Positions 41,913 through 50,604 of a stretch of 64,000 nucleotides of DNA are shown here, piece by piece. The stretch's first letter is position 1; every line of letters begins with the position of its first letter. The position numbers and the translations under genes are program-made. A model generated the notes under the pieces. It searched no databases, was not told the DNA's origin, and saw only the letters and a program-made list of their open reading frames with translations. The stretch is from Paenibacillus aceti. GTDB lineage: Bacteria > Bacillota > Bacilli > Paenibacillales > Paenibacillaceae. The DNA is taken from positions 5,047,771-5,111,770 of the forward strand of contig NZ_KZ987724.1 in NCBI RefSeq assembly GCF_003614185.1, in the 5' to 3' direction.

Positions 41913-43112
41913 ATGGAGCTAAAGACGAGCGCCAGTATAGCGGATAGAGCGGTATGGGACAGGCTGAAGCGTGAGATCATCGAGGCAGCTCCATCGCTTG
42001 GGATTGACGATATCGGGTTTGCATCGGCGGACCCGTTTTTGTCGTTGAAGTCGGTTCTGCTCGACCGCCGGGCCAAAGGATATGAATCAGGGTTTGAAGA
42101 GCCGGATATCGATAAAAGAGTGTACCCTGAGCTGACGCTGGAGCAACCCGCTTCACTCATCTCGATTGCTGTGGCTTACCCCTCCAAAATGGATCATCCG
42201 CCGAAATCGGAGCCGGGACAGCGCCGGGGAATTCTGGCCCGCTCGGCATGGGGAGAGGACTACCACCTTGTGCTGCGCCGGGCGATGGCCAAGTTGGAGG
42301 AATTCATCAAAGAGCGGGTACCCGATGCTCGCATAGAGAGTATGGTTGATACCGGCGTGCTTGTAGACCGTGCTGTGGCAGAGCGGGCTGGCGTCGGGTT
42401 CAAGGGCAAGAATTGCGCTATTATTTCACCCAAATGGGGATCGTGGATCTTCCTGGGCGATATGATTACGAATATCCCCTTTCCGCCGGATTCGCCAGTG
42501 ACCGAGGACTGCGGGGAATGTACGAAATGCATCGATGCCTGTCCAACCGGAGCACTAGTCGGTCCTGGGGTACTGAATGCCCAGCGCTGCATATCCTTCT
42601 TGACACAGACGAAGGGCTTCCTGGAAGAGGAGTTCATGGTGAAGATCGGCAACCGCTTATACGGCTGCGATACTTGCCAGGTCGTCTGTCCGAAGAACAA
42701 AGGGAGGTCATGGAATCATCGTCCCGAGCTGCAACCTGATCCAGAGATAGTGAAGCCGCTGCTGCTGCCGATTCTGGATTTGAGCAACCGGGAGTTTAAG
42801 GAGCGATTTGGAAGCAGTGCTGCGGCATGGCGCGGTAAGAAGCCGATTCAGCGGAATGCCTTAATCGCGCTCGGCAATTTTAAGGATCGCGATTCAGTGC
42901 CGAAGATTGTCGATGTTATGCTTACCGATCCCAGACCTGAGCTGCGGGGGACGGCGGCCTGGGCCTTGAGCCGCATAGGGGGACAGGAGGCGTTGGAAGG
43001 CGTGCGGCGGGCACTGGCCAGTGAAAAGGATGAAGAGGTCGTCCGGCGTCTAAAAACAGCCGAGGAGAAGCTCGCTATAGCCGAGGATCAAGAGAATAAT
43101 CAAACCCGTTAG
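41913..43112 (+). CDS. queG: Epoxyqueuosine reductase
   Basis: A 399-residue enzyme that makes queuosine in tRNA from epoxyqueuosine, using cobalamin and two 4Fe-4S clusters. The cluster motifs are CGECTKCIDACPTGAL and, later, CDTCQVVCPKNKG; the N-terminal domain has IDDIGFASADPF and VDTGVLVDRAVAERAGVGFKGKNCAI. The C-terminal 80 residues are HEAT-like repeats (ALIALGNFKDRDSVPKIV, RGTAAWALSRIGG), which fits the longer QueG form. It lies in the rnhA strand orientation and may share its transcript. Confidence 0.95.
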   Translation: MELKTSASIADRAVWDRLKREIIEAAPSLGIDDIGFASADPFLSLKSVLLDRRAKGYESGFEEPDIDKRVYPELTLEQPASLISIAVAYPSKMDHPPKSEPGQRRGILARSAWGEDYHLVLRRAMAKLEEFIKERVPDARIESMVDTGVLVDRAVAERAGVGFKGKNCAIISPKWGSWIFLGDMITNIPFPPDSPVTEDCGECTKCIDACPTGALVGPGVLNAQRCISFLTQTKGFLEEEFMVKIGNRLYGCDTCQVVCPKNKGRSWNHRPELQPDPEIVKPLLLPILDLSNREFKERFGSSAAAWRGKKPIQRNALIALGNFKDRDSVPKIVDVMLTDPRPELRGTAAWALSRIGGQEALEGVRRALASEKDEEVVRRLKTAEEKLAIAEDQENNQTR

Positions 43113-43273
43113 ATCGCATCCCATGCGCGGGGGAATCCGGATTTTACCAGCTTAAAGTTCGGTTCGCGCTTGCCGATATCTCTTATGTGGGATAAAGTAC
43201 CCATGGCACTAAAAATGAACTAAAGATATCGTAAGTAAAGACAAAATGGGATGGCTATCAAGGGGGATTAATC

Positions 43274-44311
43274 ATGAGATTTATGAGTATTGAGGACATT
43301 GAGCCCGGACAAATATTAGGGAGAACCGTATATTCTGCGAATGGGACGGTATTGCTGTCGGAGAATATCCAGCTTACGGTTTATATGATCAACACATTGA
43401 AACGGGTCGGTGTCACTATGCTCTATATCAAGGACCCCGGGTTTGAAGATATCGAAATAGAGGATGTGCTCAGTGAACCAACCAAGCAAATGGTGTTCCG
43501 GGATATGAGCGAGACGATGCAGGCAATCAGATCTGGCAAGGATTGGAGTACCCGTAAAATAAGCGTATCTGTGGACGCTCTGCTGACCGATGTGCTGAAT
43601 AATAAAGAGGTTATGATCCAGCTGACCGATATTCGTACGAATGATAATGCCGCTTATTTGCACGCGGTGAATGTATCTTTATTATCGACGATGATCGGCC
43701 TTAATTTGGGACTGAACTTCACGCAGTTGAAGGAGCTGGCGATCGGTGCGCTGCTGCATGATATCGGCAAGTCGGTGCCACTGCCGGAAGGGGCGAAGCC
43801 GGAGGAAATGAAGAATCATCATACCTGGCGGGGCTTTGAAATACTGAAGGGCAAGCGTGAGTTCAATCTGATGATCGCTCACACCGCGCTGCAGCATCAT
43901 GAACGGTTGAATGGGAGCGGCCTGCCACGGGGGCTGGGTGACGAGCAGATTCATGTGTATCCGAAGATTGTAGCTGTCGCCAATATGTATGATAATTTGA
44001 TAGCTGGCGGCGAAGGGAGTGGCGGACGCCCGTTATTGCCGCATGAAGCCTGTGAGCGCCTGATGGCTTGCTCTGAGCAGGAGCTTGACCACGATGCTCT
44101 GGTAGAGTTCAACCGGATTGTGTCGGTGTACCCGAATGGCACTTCCGTGCGGCTGTCCACCAAGGAGATCGGCGTCGTTGTCCGCCAGCATCGTGGATTG
44201 CCCGGACGCCCGGTTATCCGTATCGTTCATGGGACGAGTGACGAGATGGATGTGAAGGAAGTAGATCTCGCTACAGAGACTACCATATTTATTGAGGCGG
44301 TTTTAGCTTGA
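43274..44311 (+). CDS. HD-GYP domain protein, probable cyclic-di-GMP phosphodiesterase
   Basis: A 345-residue cytoplasmic protein. An N-terminal DUF3391-like region (MSIEDIEPGQILGRTVYSANG) is followed by an HD-GYP domain: HDIGKSVPLPEG, FEILKGKREFNLMIAHTALQHHERLNGSGLPRGL and KIVAVANMYDNLIAG. The GYP-type motif is GLP here, as in many Gram-positive members, so activity on cyclic-di-GMP is likely but unproven. AAGGGGG precedes the ATG. It stands alone, 161 bases after queG. Confidence 0.88.
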   Translation: MRFMSIEDIEPGQILGRTVYSANGTVLLSENIQLTVYMINTLKRVGVTMLYIKDPGFEDIEIEDVLSEPTKQMVFRDMSETMQAIRSGKDWSTRKISVSVDALLTDVLNNKEVMIQLTDIRTNDNAAYLHAVNVSLLSTMIGLNLGLNFTQLKELAIGALLHDIGKSVPLPEGAKPEEMKNHHTWRGFEILKGKREFNLMIAHTALQHHERLNGSGLPRGLGDEQIHVYPKIVAVANMYDNLIAGGEGSGGRPLLPHEACERLMACSEQELDHDALVEFNRIVSVYPNGTSVRLSTKEIGVVVRQHRGLPGRPVIRIVHGTSDEMDVKEVDLATETTIFIEAVLA

Positions 44312-44409
44312 ATACACTAGTGTGTGAATGCTATTATATGTTGAGTAACTCTAGCTATGTTCTAGCTATAGTATAATCACTGAAGAACGGATACAGGGGG
44401 AGTCGAGGA

Positions 44410-44640
44410 ATGGATATTGTAATTCCTATTATCACTTTGATCGTCGGCCTGATAGCTGGCTTCGCGATCGGCGTCTTCTACTTGAAGAATCAGTTTACGA
44501 AGATGCAGAATGATCCACAAATGCTGCAGAAGATGGCCAAGCAGATGGGCTATAATCTGAACAGCAAGCAGATGCAGCGCGCACAGCAAATGATGAAGAA
44601 TCAGGCTCCGGCCACTACCGGTAAGAAGAAAAAGAAATAA
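44410..44640 (+). CDS. yneF: YneF family membrane protein
   Basis: A 76-residue UPF0154/YneF protein: one N-terminal helix (IVIPIITLIVGLIAGFAIGV) and the conserved cytoplasmic KNQFTKMQNDPQMLQKMAKQMG, with a Lys-rich end. The role is unknown; the family is widespread in Firmicutes. GGGGGAG precedes the ATG. It lies between the HD-GYP gene and folE. Confidence 0.92.
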   Translation: MDIVIPIITLIVGLIAGFAIGVFYLKNQFTKMQNDPQMLQKMAKQMGYNLNSKQMQRAQQMMKNQAPATTGKKKKK

Positions 44641-44643
44641 ACT

Positions 44644-44762
44644 GTAATGAAACTACGTATCGTTATTAGGACCAATATGGGACTGAATGGCGGATTTTCA
44701 CCTCAATAGCGATACGGTGTTTCGTTACAGCTCCAGGAGAAGCCTGCCTGCATTAGTGCAGG
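44644..44762. repeat. R3 hairpin followed directly by an R2 hairpin
   Basis: R3 copy at 44644-44728 (starts GTAATGAAACTACGTATCG, ends GATACGGTGTTTCGTTAC) followed by R2 core CCTGCATTAGTGCAGG at 44747-44762. This shows the two families directly side by side. Confidence 0.8.
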
Positions 44763-44773
44763 TGTTCTCCGCA

Positions 44774-44840
44774 GTGTACAAGTAGTGTCGAGGGCAGCGT
44801 ACAAGCTCTGTTCTGGACTATGGACTTAAGGGTGTACAAG
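44774..44840 (+). repeat. Three GTGTACAAG motifs upstream of folE
   Basis: GTGTACAAG at 44774-44782, GCGTACAAG at 44797-44805 and GTGTACAAG at 44832-44840, with start spacing of 23 and 35 bases. They could be regulator sites for folE or another degenerate repeat. Confidence 0.4.
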
Positions 44841-44919
44841 CTTTGTGCCTCCTGTGCACTTGCTGTTTACTAGCAAACGCAGTATATTTGAAAGCTAATT
44901 TGGAAGGAGGAGGCGCTAA

Positions 44920-45516
44920 ATGTCAGGGTTAAAGGATTATGTGAATGAGCAAGTGGGCAAGAATCGGGAGCAGATCGAGCACCATGTTCGCGAAATTCTG
45001 AAGCTGATCGGCGAGGATGTCGAGCGGGAAGGCTTGCTTGAAACTCCAGCCCGGGTTGCCCGGATGTATGAAGAGATCTTTGCTGGATACGAGATCGATC
45101 CCCGCGAAGTGCTGGGAGTAACCTTTGAAGAGGATCATGAAGAATTGGTTATCGTAAAAGACATCGTATATTTCAGTCAATGCGAGCACCATATGGCGCC
45201 TTTCTTCGGCAAAGCACATATAGGCTATATTCCTAGTGGAAGGATTGCCGGACTCAGTAAGCTGGCTCGTCTGGTGGAAGCGGTGACCCGCAGGCTGCAG
45301 GTCCAGGAGCGAATCACTTCGCAAATCGCCGATATACTTGAAGAAGTGCTGAAACCGCAAGGTGTGATCGTTGTCGTAGAGGGTGAGCATATGTGTATGT
45401 GCGCCCGTGGCGTGAAGAAGCCCGGTAGCAAGACGATCACCTCGGCTGTTAGAGGGACATTCCGGACCGATGCGGCGGCAAGAGCAGAATTTTTATCTTT
45501 GATTAAAGAATCATAA
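44920..45516 (+). CDS. folE: GTP cyclohydrolase I
   Basis: A 198-residue type I enzyme that makes dihydroneopterin triphosphate for folate or tetrahydropterins. The zinc site [20 protein letters not shown], the [16 protein letters not shown] helix and the [16 protein letters not shown] segment are complete. AAGGAGGAGG precedes the ATG. The hairpin at the left of the R1-B element, 68 bases after the stop, is placed to end its transcript. Confidence 0.95.
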   Translation: MSGLKDYVNEQVGKNREQIEHHVREILKLIGEDVEREGLLETPARVARMYEEIFAGYEIDPREVLGVTFEEDHEELVIVKDIVYFSQCEHHMAPFFGKAHIGYIPSGRIAGLSKLARLVEAVTRRLQVQERITSQIADILEEVLKPQGVIVVVEGEHMCMCARGVKKPGSKTITSAVRGTFRTDAAARAEFLSLIKES

Positions 45517-45557
45517 AATTTCAAGAATCGCATTTACGAACTTAATGTCCCATAAGA

Positions 45558-45942
45558 AAAGGGGCTGCCCAATAAGTCCCCAAAATAAAAAGTTGGACGG
45601 AAAAACGTCATGTTTTCCGTCCAACTTTTTTTGCTCTGTCGGCTTTTTAACATTCAATAAAAACGAGCCGTCCAGCGGTCAGAAATGACCGTTAGAGCAT
45701 GAAAATAACAACTACGCTCTTCTAACGGACACTTTTGACCCTTAGAAGCACAAAATGCCATTTTTCGCGACAATTTCCCTTGTAATGGACATCATTGTCC
45801 GTTACAAGGGAAAGGTGCCACAGGATCAACGCTAACGGACAATAATGTCCGACTGATCCGGCCAGAACAAGGGGTGTTTACATTTTTGGGCACGCAAAAG
45901 AGGCGTCTTCAAGTCGGGAAAGCGACTTGTAAGACAGCCCTT
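45558..45942. mobile_element. MITE-like multi-hairpin element, copy B (family R1)
   Basis: About 385 bp, co-linear with copy A at 8409-8850. Left end AAGGGGCTGCCC, right end GACAGCCCTT (inverted). Hairpins: 45587-45630 (perfect 17-bp arms, loop ACGTCATG), 45774-45813 (18-bp arms with one G-T pair, loop TCAT), 45823-45859, and 45896-45942. It lacks about 50 bases present in copy A between the first and second hairpins. No open frame is shared by both copies. Confidence 0.75.
45587..45632 (+). terminator. Terminator-like hairpin at the left end of element R1-B
   Basis: Arms AAAAGTTGGACGGAAAA and TTTTCCGTCCAACTTTT, 17 perfect pairs, followed by a T-tract; it would terminate folE. Confidence 0.7.
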
Positions 45943-45953
45943 CGCTTCCTTAC

Positions 45954-46994
45954 TTATGGATTCGATCCGGCAGAAGCGGATGCGCTAGAAGAGCTCATAG
46001 AAGCCTCGAGACGTCCTAGGAAGCTAGAGACGAGTCGTAAATATTCCTTCGGATGCTCGCGGAAAATCAATTCATGATGCGAGTCCTTAACGATCCACAC
46101 ATCGGATAGTGGGTTCGTCTGGTTCTCGGCCAATTTCTCGGCGATCGGATAAGGGGCCTTGTCATCTTCTGTACCATGGATGAACAGAATCGGGAACGGG
46201 TAATCTTCCGTCTTGACGGCCTGATAAGGGATTTGCCGCAGGCTGGTGCCATTGAGCACGGGCAGCAGCAGTCCAATGATCTCCAGCGAAGGGTGACGCG
46301 GCAGGTCGAGATGCTGCCGGATGTTGTGATACATCGTATCTGGCTCCAGCAGGAAGGTACTGTCCAGTATCATGCCATCGATATCTTCACTATGAAGAGC
46401 AGCCTGGAGCGCTGTGCCGGCTCCCATCGAGAAGCCCCAGACGATCACTTCATCGCCTCCATGTCGTTTGGCGAATTGGATCGCCCCGAGCAGCTGCTGA
46501 GCTTCCTTCTTCCCTCCGGTAGCCACTTCCTTGCTGTCTCCGGTGCCCCCGGCGGCAAAGCCATAATCGAACATCAGAACATTGAAATTCAAGCGATGTG
46601 CAAAATGAGCCAGATCATACATCGGAATCCAGCTCTCCTCCCGATTGGCGCCATAACCGTGGCTGAACACGATGGTCTTGCGAGAGGAATCCGCAGGTAT
46701 ATACCATCCCTGCATCATCCGGCTGCCATCCGCTGCCGGGAAGATTATATCGCTGTAATCCAGATTTTTGGCTATCTTCGGGTTAGAGTAGAGGGGGGCC
46801 ACTGTCGGGTTGGACAGCACCCAGGCGATGAAGCCATGCAAGGCGACGAAACAGAAGACCAGGAAGAAGACGATCGATAACAATAGGGCAACGATAACGT
46901 TTCTGAGGCTGATCCGTCTTGCTTTATGGTTCGGAGCATCTAGCCCGATCCATTCGGGCTGTAGAGGAAGATTGTTGTGATCCAGTGATTTCAT
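45954..46994 (-). CDS. Membrane-anchored alpha/beta hydrolase
   Basis: A 346-residue protein. A cytoplasmic N-terminus and one membrane helix (VIVALLLSIVFFLVFCFVAL, about residues 29-48) precede an alpha/beta-hydrolase domain with HGYGANREES, the nucleophile elbow VWGFSMGAGTALQ, the acid in FIHGTEDDKAPY and the histidine in VKDSHHELIF. The layout resembles YqkD-like hydrolases of Bacillales; substrate unknown. The Ser-rich tail ends in SSSSASASAGSNP. GGGGGAGAG precedes the ATG. Its 3' end faces the R1-B element. Confidence 0.87.
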   Translation of the reverse strand: MKSLDHNNLPLQPEWIGLDAPNHKARRISLRNVIVALLLSIVFFLVFCFVALHGFIAWVLSNPTVAPLYSNPKIAKNLDYSDIIFPAADGSRMMQGWYIPADSSRKTIVFSHGYGANREESWIPMYDLAHFAHRLNFNVLMFDYGFAAGGTGDSKEVATGGKKEAQQLLGAIQFAKRHGGDEVIVWGFSMGAGTALQAALHSEDIDGMILDSTFLLEPDTMYHNIRQHLDLPRHPSLEIIGLLLPVLNGTSLRQIPYQAVKTEDYPFPILFIHGTEDDKAPYPIAEKLAENQTNPLSDVWIVKDSHHELIFREHPKEYLRLVSSFLGRLEASMSSSSASASAGSNP

Positions 46995-47210
46995 AGTCTC
47001 TCCCCCTCATTAGAATAAATTTAATTGTTGTTTCATTATATGTGACTTGAAAACGTTTTCCGCTGCTATGTGGATCGCCGATGTCCAATCATGTTGACGA
47101 AAAAGCGATATTTCAGTAGAGTTCTGTCGAAAAAGAACGAATCTATGAAAACATCGTAAGACGAGCTTTTCAGATTGTCAATGCAAAGGGGAGGATTGGC
47201 AGTTGTCTAA

Positions 47211-47269
47211 TTGACGGAAAGCACGTTTTTCCCATATAATTTATGTAACCGGGTTTCATATAGTGAAAC
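47211..47269 (+). promoter_or_regulatory. Promoter and operator-like palindrome of the IclR gene
   Basis: -35 TTGACG at 47211-47216, 18-base spacer, -10 TATAAT at 47235-47240. The inverted repeat GTTTCA-TATAG-TGAAAC (47253-47269) lies over the expected start region, just before the ribosome site, consistent with self-repression by the IclR protein. Confidence 0.65.
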
Positions 47270-47289
47270 GTAAGGAAGGGGATTCCAGT

Positions 47290-48045
47290 ATGGAGGATCG
47301 AAAATTAACCGTTCGCGCTGTAGAGCGGGCGCTTGATATATTGATGTGTTTTACTAAGAAGGATGATCTTGGCCTGACTGAGATCGCTGCTGAGATCGAT
47401 TTGCACAAGAGCACGGTGCATCGTCTGCTGAACACGCTTGAGGAGAAAGGCTTCGTCATCCGCAACCCGTTGACGGAGAAGTATAGATTGGGTCTGAAAA
47501 TATGGGAGCTGTCCGCGCATCTATCGCATACTGATGATCCGGCGGTATTACTGCTGCCGCAAATGGAGCAGCTTCGCGACTGTCTTGGTGAGACGGTGAG
47601 CCTCTATTTACGTGACGGGACCGATCGTCTGCGCATCCAGGCGGTGCAGAGTAATCAGGCGATCCGCAGGGTAGCTCCCGTCGGCGCCAGACTCCCGTTA
47701 TTCGTCGGGGCCTCCAGTAAGGTCTTAGTCGCTTATGCAGACGAAAGCGTGCTGCAGGCGGTGTTAAACGGTCCAGACTGGCCTGAGTCGGTTGACCGCG
47801 ATGCTTATGTGAAGCAACTGCAAGAGATACGCGAGCGGGGGTATGCCATTAGCTATGAGGAACGTGAGCCTGGGGCGTCGGCTGTTGCCGCGCCGATCTA
47901 TGACCGAAGCGGTAAAATCGCGGCGGCGTTGTCCTTATCCGGGCCGGTCAGTCGCTTGAGCCCTCAGAAATTGCATGAGTACGGGCCGATCTTGATTGAG
48001 GCGGCGAGAGAGATGGGGATGATGATCCATACGGGTCAAGCTTGA
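47290..48045 (+). CDS. IclR-family transcriptional regulator
   Basis: A 251-residue IclR regulator with N-terminal winged helix-turn-helix (LTVRAVERALDILMCF, LTEIAAEIDLHKSTVHRLLN) and a C-terminal effector domain (HTDDPAVLLLPQMEQLRDCLGETVSL, PLFVGASSKVLVAY, RGYAISYEEREPGASAVAAP). Effectors of this family are often aromatic or small organic acids; none is named here. ATG 47290 has GGAAGGGG at 8 bases. No catabolic operon is adjacent, so the target is unknown or itself. Confidence 0.9.
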   Translation: MEDRKLTVRAVERALDILMCFTKKDDLGLTEIAAEIDLHKSTVHRLLNTLEEKGFVIRNPLTEKYRLGLKIWELSAHLSHTDDPAVLLLPQMEQLRDCLGETVSLYLRDGTDRLRIQAVQSNQAIRRVAPVGARLPLFVGASSKVLVAYADESVLQAVLNGPDWPESVDRDAYVKQLQEIRERGYAISYEEREPGASAVAAPIYDRSGKIAAALSLSGPVSRLSPQKLHEYGPILIEAAREMGMMIHTGQA

Positions 48046-48099
48046 TAATAAGCCTTAAATAGTGATCCTGGATTAGCTGTGGGCGGGCATTACTAACAG

Positions 48100-48150
48100 A
48101 AAAATCGCGAGTTCCCAGCCTTGAATAAGGCCGAGCGGACTCGCGATTTT
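48100..48150. terminator. Bidirectional terminator between IclR and hydrolase genes
   Basis: Arms AAAATCGCGAGT and ACTCGCGATTTT, 12 perfect pairs, between convergent genes. Confidence 0.85.
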
Positions 48151-48167
48151 GTCGTTAGGGGATGCGG

Positions 48168-49817
48168 CTATTTAGTGTCTTTGATCCAGGTGGCGATGTC
48201 GTTGACGATATCCTGGGAGACATTGGACGGCTTAGCGTATTCGGTCCCGATCGATAGATTCTTGTATTCAGTTAGCAGGTGGTTCACATGCGGATAGGAT
48301 TTGAATTTTACATTTTTCCGCGCCTTCAATGCTGTCTTCCAGCCCTCGAACTGCTTCATGGTGACCTGCCAATCATTCTCTCCCTGTAGAACCAGCATCG
48401 GAACGTTCTGCCCCTTAGCTGCTTCGGCGGGATTATAATTCTTCTGCTCGAACCACCAATATGCAGGTTGAATCGGGAACTGTTCTGGCATATGATCTAC
48501 TGTATATTGGGGATCATTCACGAGGTCAGCGATCGCGATATATTGAGCGGCCTGTTGTTCATATGGCGTGGCATCGATGCCTAGCTGCTTGACGCGCTGC
48601 ACAAGTTCCTTCTGCTGCTCAGCCAGTACGTCAGCAAATTTACCGCTCGGCCCGGATATAATTACTGCGCCGGCTACACTCTTGCTACTGTCTTCGGAAA
48701 TGAGCAGCGGCATAGCATATCCGCCTTGGCTATGCCCGGCTACGAAAATCCGGGAAGCATCGATGTTCTTATCCGCTTTGAGCAATTGGACCGCGGAGAG
48801 GGCATCATCTACCGTTTCCCGCTTCATCGTGAGCTTGGGGTCGGCAGATACTCTGAAGGAATGCTCATAGGTTACCTTGTCATAGCGCAATACGGCGATC
48901 CCTTGCGAAGCGAGTCCTGCCGCCAGGTCACGGAACAGCTTGGTGCCGCCGATAGATGAATCACGATCATGCGGACCGGAGCCTTGGACGAGCACGACCG
49001 CCGGGAATGGGCCTTCTCCTTTAGGGATAGTGAGCGTACCTGGCAATGCCAGCGTCCCCTCGCCGATCGTTATTTCCTGTTCAGTATAGCTGTCAGCTTT
49101 GTCATAGGCAGGCTGCTTATACCCGGAATCATCTGTGACTGTCGTTAGATTCAGATCATCGACCTGCCCCGACAGGTTCAGGCGAACTGTAATTTCAAGC
49201 GGAACGGTTCCCGTCTCAATGGAGTAGGTAACGTTACGGTGTACAGCATTCACCTTCTCTGTTTTGGCACCGCTTAGCTTCATTTTTCCATAGTAAGTCT
49301 CATAATTGCTCCATAATACATTCAATAAGCTCTGCGGCAGCGCGTGTGCGGAGGACGAACTGACATATTGGGCCGCCTCTGTACCTTTCCCGGCTTCCAG
49401 CCTCTGTATGAATAGATCGGCGGGGTCCGCAGATTGCTGTGCATTATGGAATTGCTCGTTCATGAAGTTGGCATCGACCAGGGTGTGGCCGGATACGACT
49501 GTAACAGGGTGCTCCAGGGTGATCTGTTTGCCGTTCACGAGAGCGTGGCTCTTGCCGACCGTTAGTACGATTACAGTGCTGTCTTTGGTAATGGTGATGG
49601 TGTGGGTCTTTTGATCCCATTTCATGTCTGCCCCGTATTCGGCAACCGCTTCTCTCAGGGGCGTCAGAGCCGTAGAACTGCTGGATACAGGCTCGGCATC
49701 GGTAGATACGGAAGCTCCGGGAGCGGCAGTGGCAGTAGTAATGGTAGTTGGTAGTATAAGACTTACTGCCAGCGTTGCAGCAGCTGCGCTTAGCAGAATT
49801 TTGTTCTTGTCTGACAT
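48168..49817 (-). CDS. Secreted alpha/beta hydrolase with copper amine oxidase N-terminal domain
   Basis: A 549-residue exported protein. Signal peptide to about residue 31, then a copper-amine-oxidase-N-like stalk (ALTPLREAVAEYGADMKWD), a helical region of the DUF3887 kind (about 125-230), and an alpha/beta-hydrolase domain with QGSGPHDRDSS, nucleophile VAGHSQGGYAMPLL, acid in LQGENDWQV and histidine in PHVNHLL. It probably hydrolyses an ester or amide outside the cell; the substrate is unknown. AAGGAGG precedes the ATG. It follows the GntR gene at 49925 and may be in one transcript with it. Confidence 0.87.
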   Translation of the reverse strand: MSDKNKILLSAAAATLAVSLILPTTITTATAAPGASVSTDAEPVSSSSTALTPLREAVAEYGADMKWDQKTHTITITKDSTVIVLTVGKSHALVNGKQITLEHPVTVVSGHTLVDANFMNEQFHNAQQSADPADLFIQRLEAGKGTEAAQYVSSSSAHALPQSLLNVLWSNYETYYGKMKLSGAKTEKVNAVHRNVTYSIETGTVPLEITVRLNLSGQVDDLNLTTVTDDSGYKQPAYDKADSYTEQEITIGEGTLALPGTLTIPKGEGPFPAVVLVQGSGPHDRDSSIGGTKLFRDLAAGLASQGIAVLRYDKVTYEHSFRVSADPKLTMKRETVDDALSAVQLLKADKNIDASRIFVAGHSQGGYAMPLLISEDSSKSVAGAVIISGPSGKFADVLAEQQKELVQRVKQLGIDATPYEQQAAQYIAIADLVNDPQYTVDHMPEQFPIQPAYWWFEQKNYNPAEAAKGQNVPMLVLQGENDWQVTMKQFEGWKTALKARKNVKFKSYPHVNHLLTEYKNLSIGTEYAKPSNVSQDIVNDIATWIKDTK

Positions 49818-49918
49818 ATCATGGCCTCCTTAATTAAAAGAAAAATTATATATTGTTTCGCGAAAACCAGGGTTAACGCGACGAAACCGAGGATACCGAG
49901 CAGGATTAGCCATATCAA
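49790..49918 (-). CDS. Possible small membrane peptide between GntR and hydrolase genes
   Basis: A 42-codon frame from TTG 49918 to TAA 49790, coding a strongly hydrophobic stretch (WLILLGILGFVALTLVFAK) then IIFLLIKEAM. It begins 7 bases after the GntR stop and overlaps the hydrolase start by 28 bases. AAGGAG of the GntR tail lies about 11 bases upstream. It could be a small membrane protein or a remnant of the membrane gene that usually follows such GntR regulators. Confidence 0.3.
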   Translation of the reverse strand: MIWLILLGILGFVALTLVFAKQYIIFLLIKEAMICQTRTKFC

Positions 49919-49924
49919 TCAATA

Positions 49925-50323
49925 TCAATCATACTCCTTATCTGTTTGCGTTATTTCTTGGTAGATTTGCTCCATTTCCTGTAGTAGCTGTTCCTGGCTC
50001 ATTCCGCGGCTGATGGCTTCCGCGACGATCGGTCTAAGCTCACCACGCATTTTACCCATATAGGCCTTGGTAATCTCGGGCATACTGTCCGGGTTAATCA
50101 CGACGCCCCGCTGACGATGTACAAGGATGAAGCCCTCTTGCTTGAGTAGAGTATATGCCTTGTTAACGGTATGCAGGTTGATTCCTATATCTGAAGCAAG
50201 GCTGCGTACGGAAGGAAGCGGCTCACCCGGCTTCAGCCGTCCGCTAGCAATGCCTTCGATGATTTGATTGACCAATTGAGTGTATATCGGCAGCTCAGAT
50301 TGCATATCAAGCTGGATAATCAC
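49925..50323 (-). CDS. GntR-family transcriptional regulator, YtrA subfamily
   Basis: A 132-residue regulator: IIQLDMQSELPIYTQLVNQI, helix-turn-helix LPSVRSLASDIGINLHTVNK, wing EGFILVHRQRGVVI, and a short helical tail. GTG 50323 is preferred over GTG 50332 because GAAGAAGG is well placed only for 50323. YtrA-type regulators usually precede ABC or DUF1648 membrane genes; here a possible short membrane peptide and a secreted hydrolase follow. A strong inverted repeat upstream (50345-50371) is the likely operator. Confidence 0.87.
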   Translation of the reverse strand: MIIQLDMQSELPIYTQLVNQIIEGIASGRLKPGEPLPSVRSLASDIGINLHTVNKAYTLLKQEGFILVHRQRGVVINPDSMPEITKAYMGKMRGELRPIVAEAISRGMSQEQLLQEMEQIYQEITQTDKEYD

Positions 50324-50344
50324 AGCTATCACCTTCTTCGTTCT

Positions 50345-50371
50345 AACTGTTATACTTATAATACAACAGTT
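50345..50371 (-). promoter_or_regulatory. Operator-like inverted repeat upstream of the GntR gene
   Basis: Arms AACTGTTATA and TATTATAAG-type centre, closing with TACAACAGTT; ten-base arms with one mismatch, 22 bases before the GTG start. It fits autoregulation. Confidence 0.6.
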
Positions 50372-50604
50372 ATCATACTAGAGTGCAATTTAAATTTCCC
50401 CTCTAATTTGAGTAAATCCATACGAACTCATGCAATCCCGCGCAATCTGGTGCGTATTTTGTCCATGGAAGCTCTGTGTAAAACCATATACCTGGTGCGT
50501 GATCGTGCGTAGGAGCTTGTGCCAAACCGGTAACTTGAGTAACTGGAGCGCCTCATGAGTGGAAACTGGTGCAAAGCCGCATATCTGGTGCATTCATGTG
50601 TACC

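Noticed and set aside
44641-44919. Riboswitch upstream of folE
   Set aside because: No known pterin or tetrahydrofolate aptamer pattern could be recognised; the region is explained by R3, R2 and the GTGTACAAG motifs.
45874-46077. 67-residue frame at the right end of R1-B
   Set aside because: It overlaps the repeat element and the end of the hydrolase gene on the other strand.
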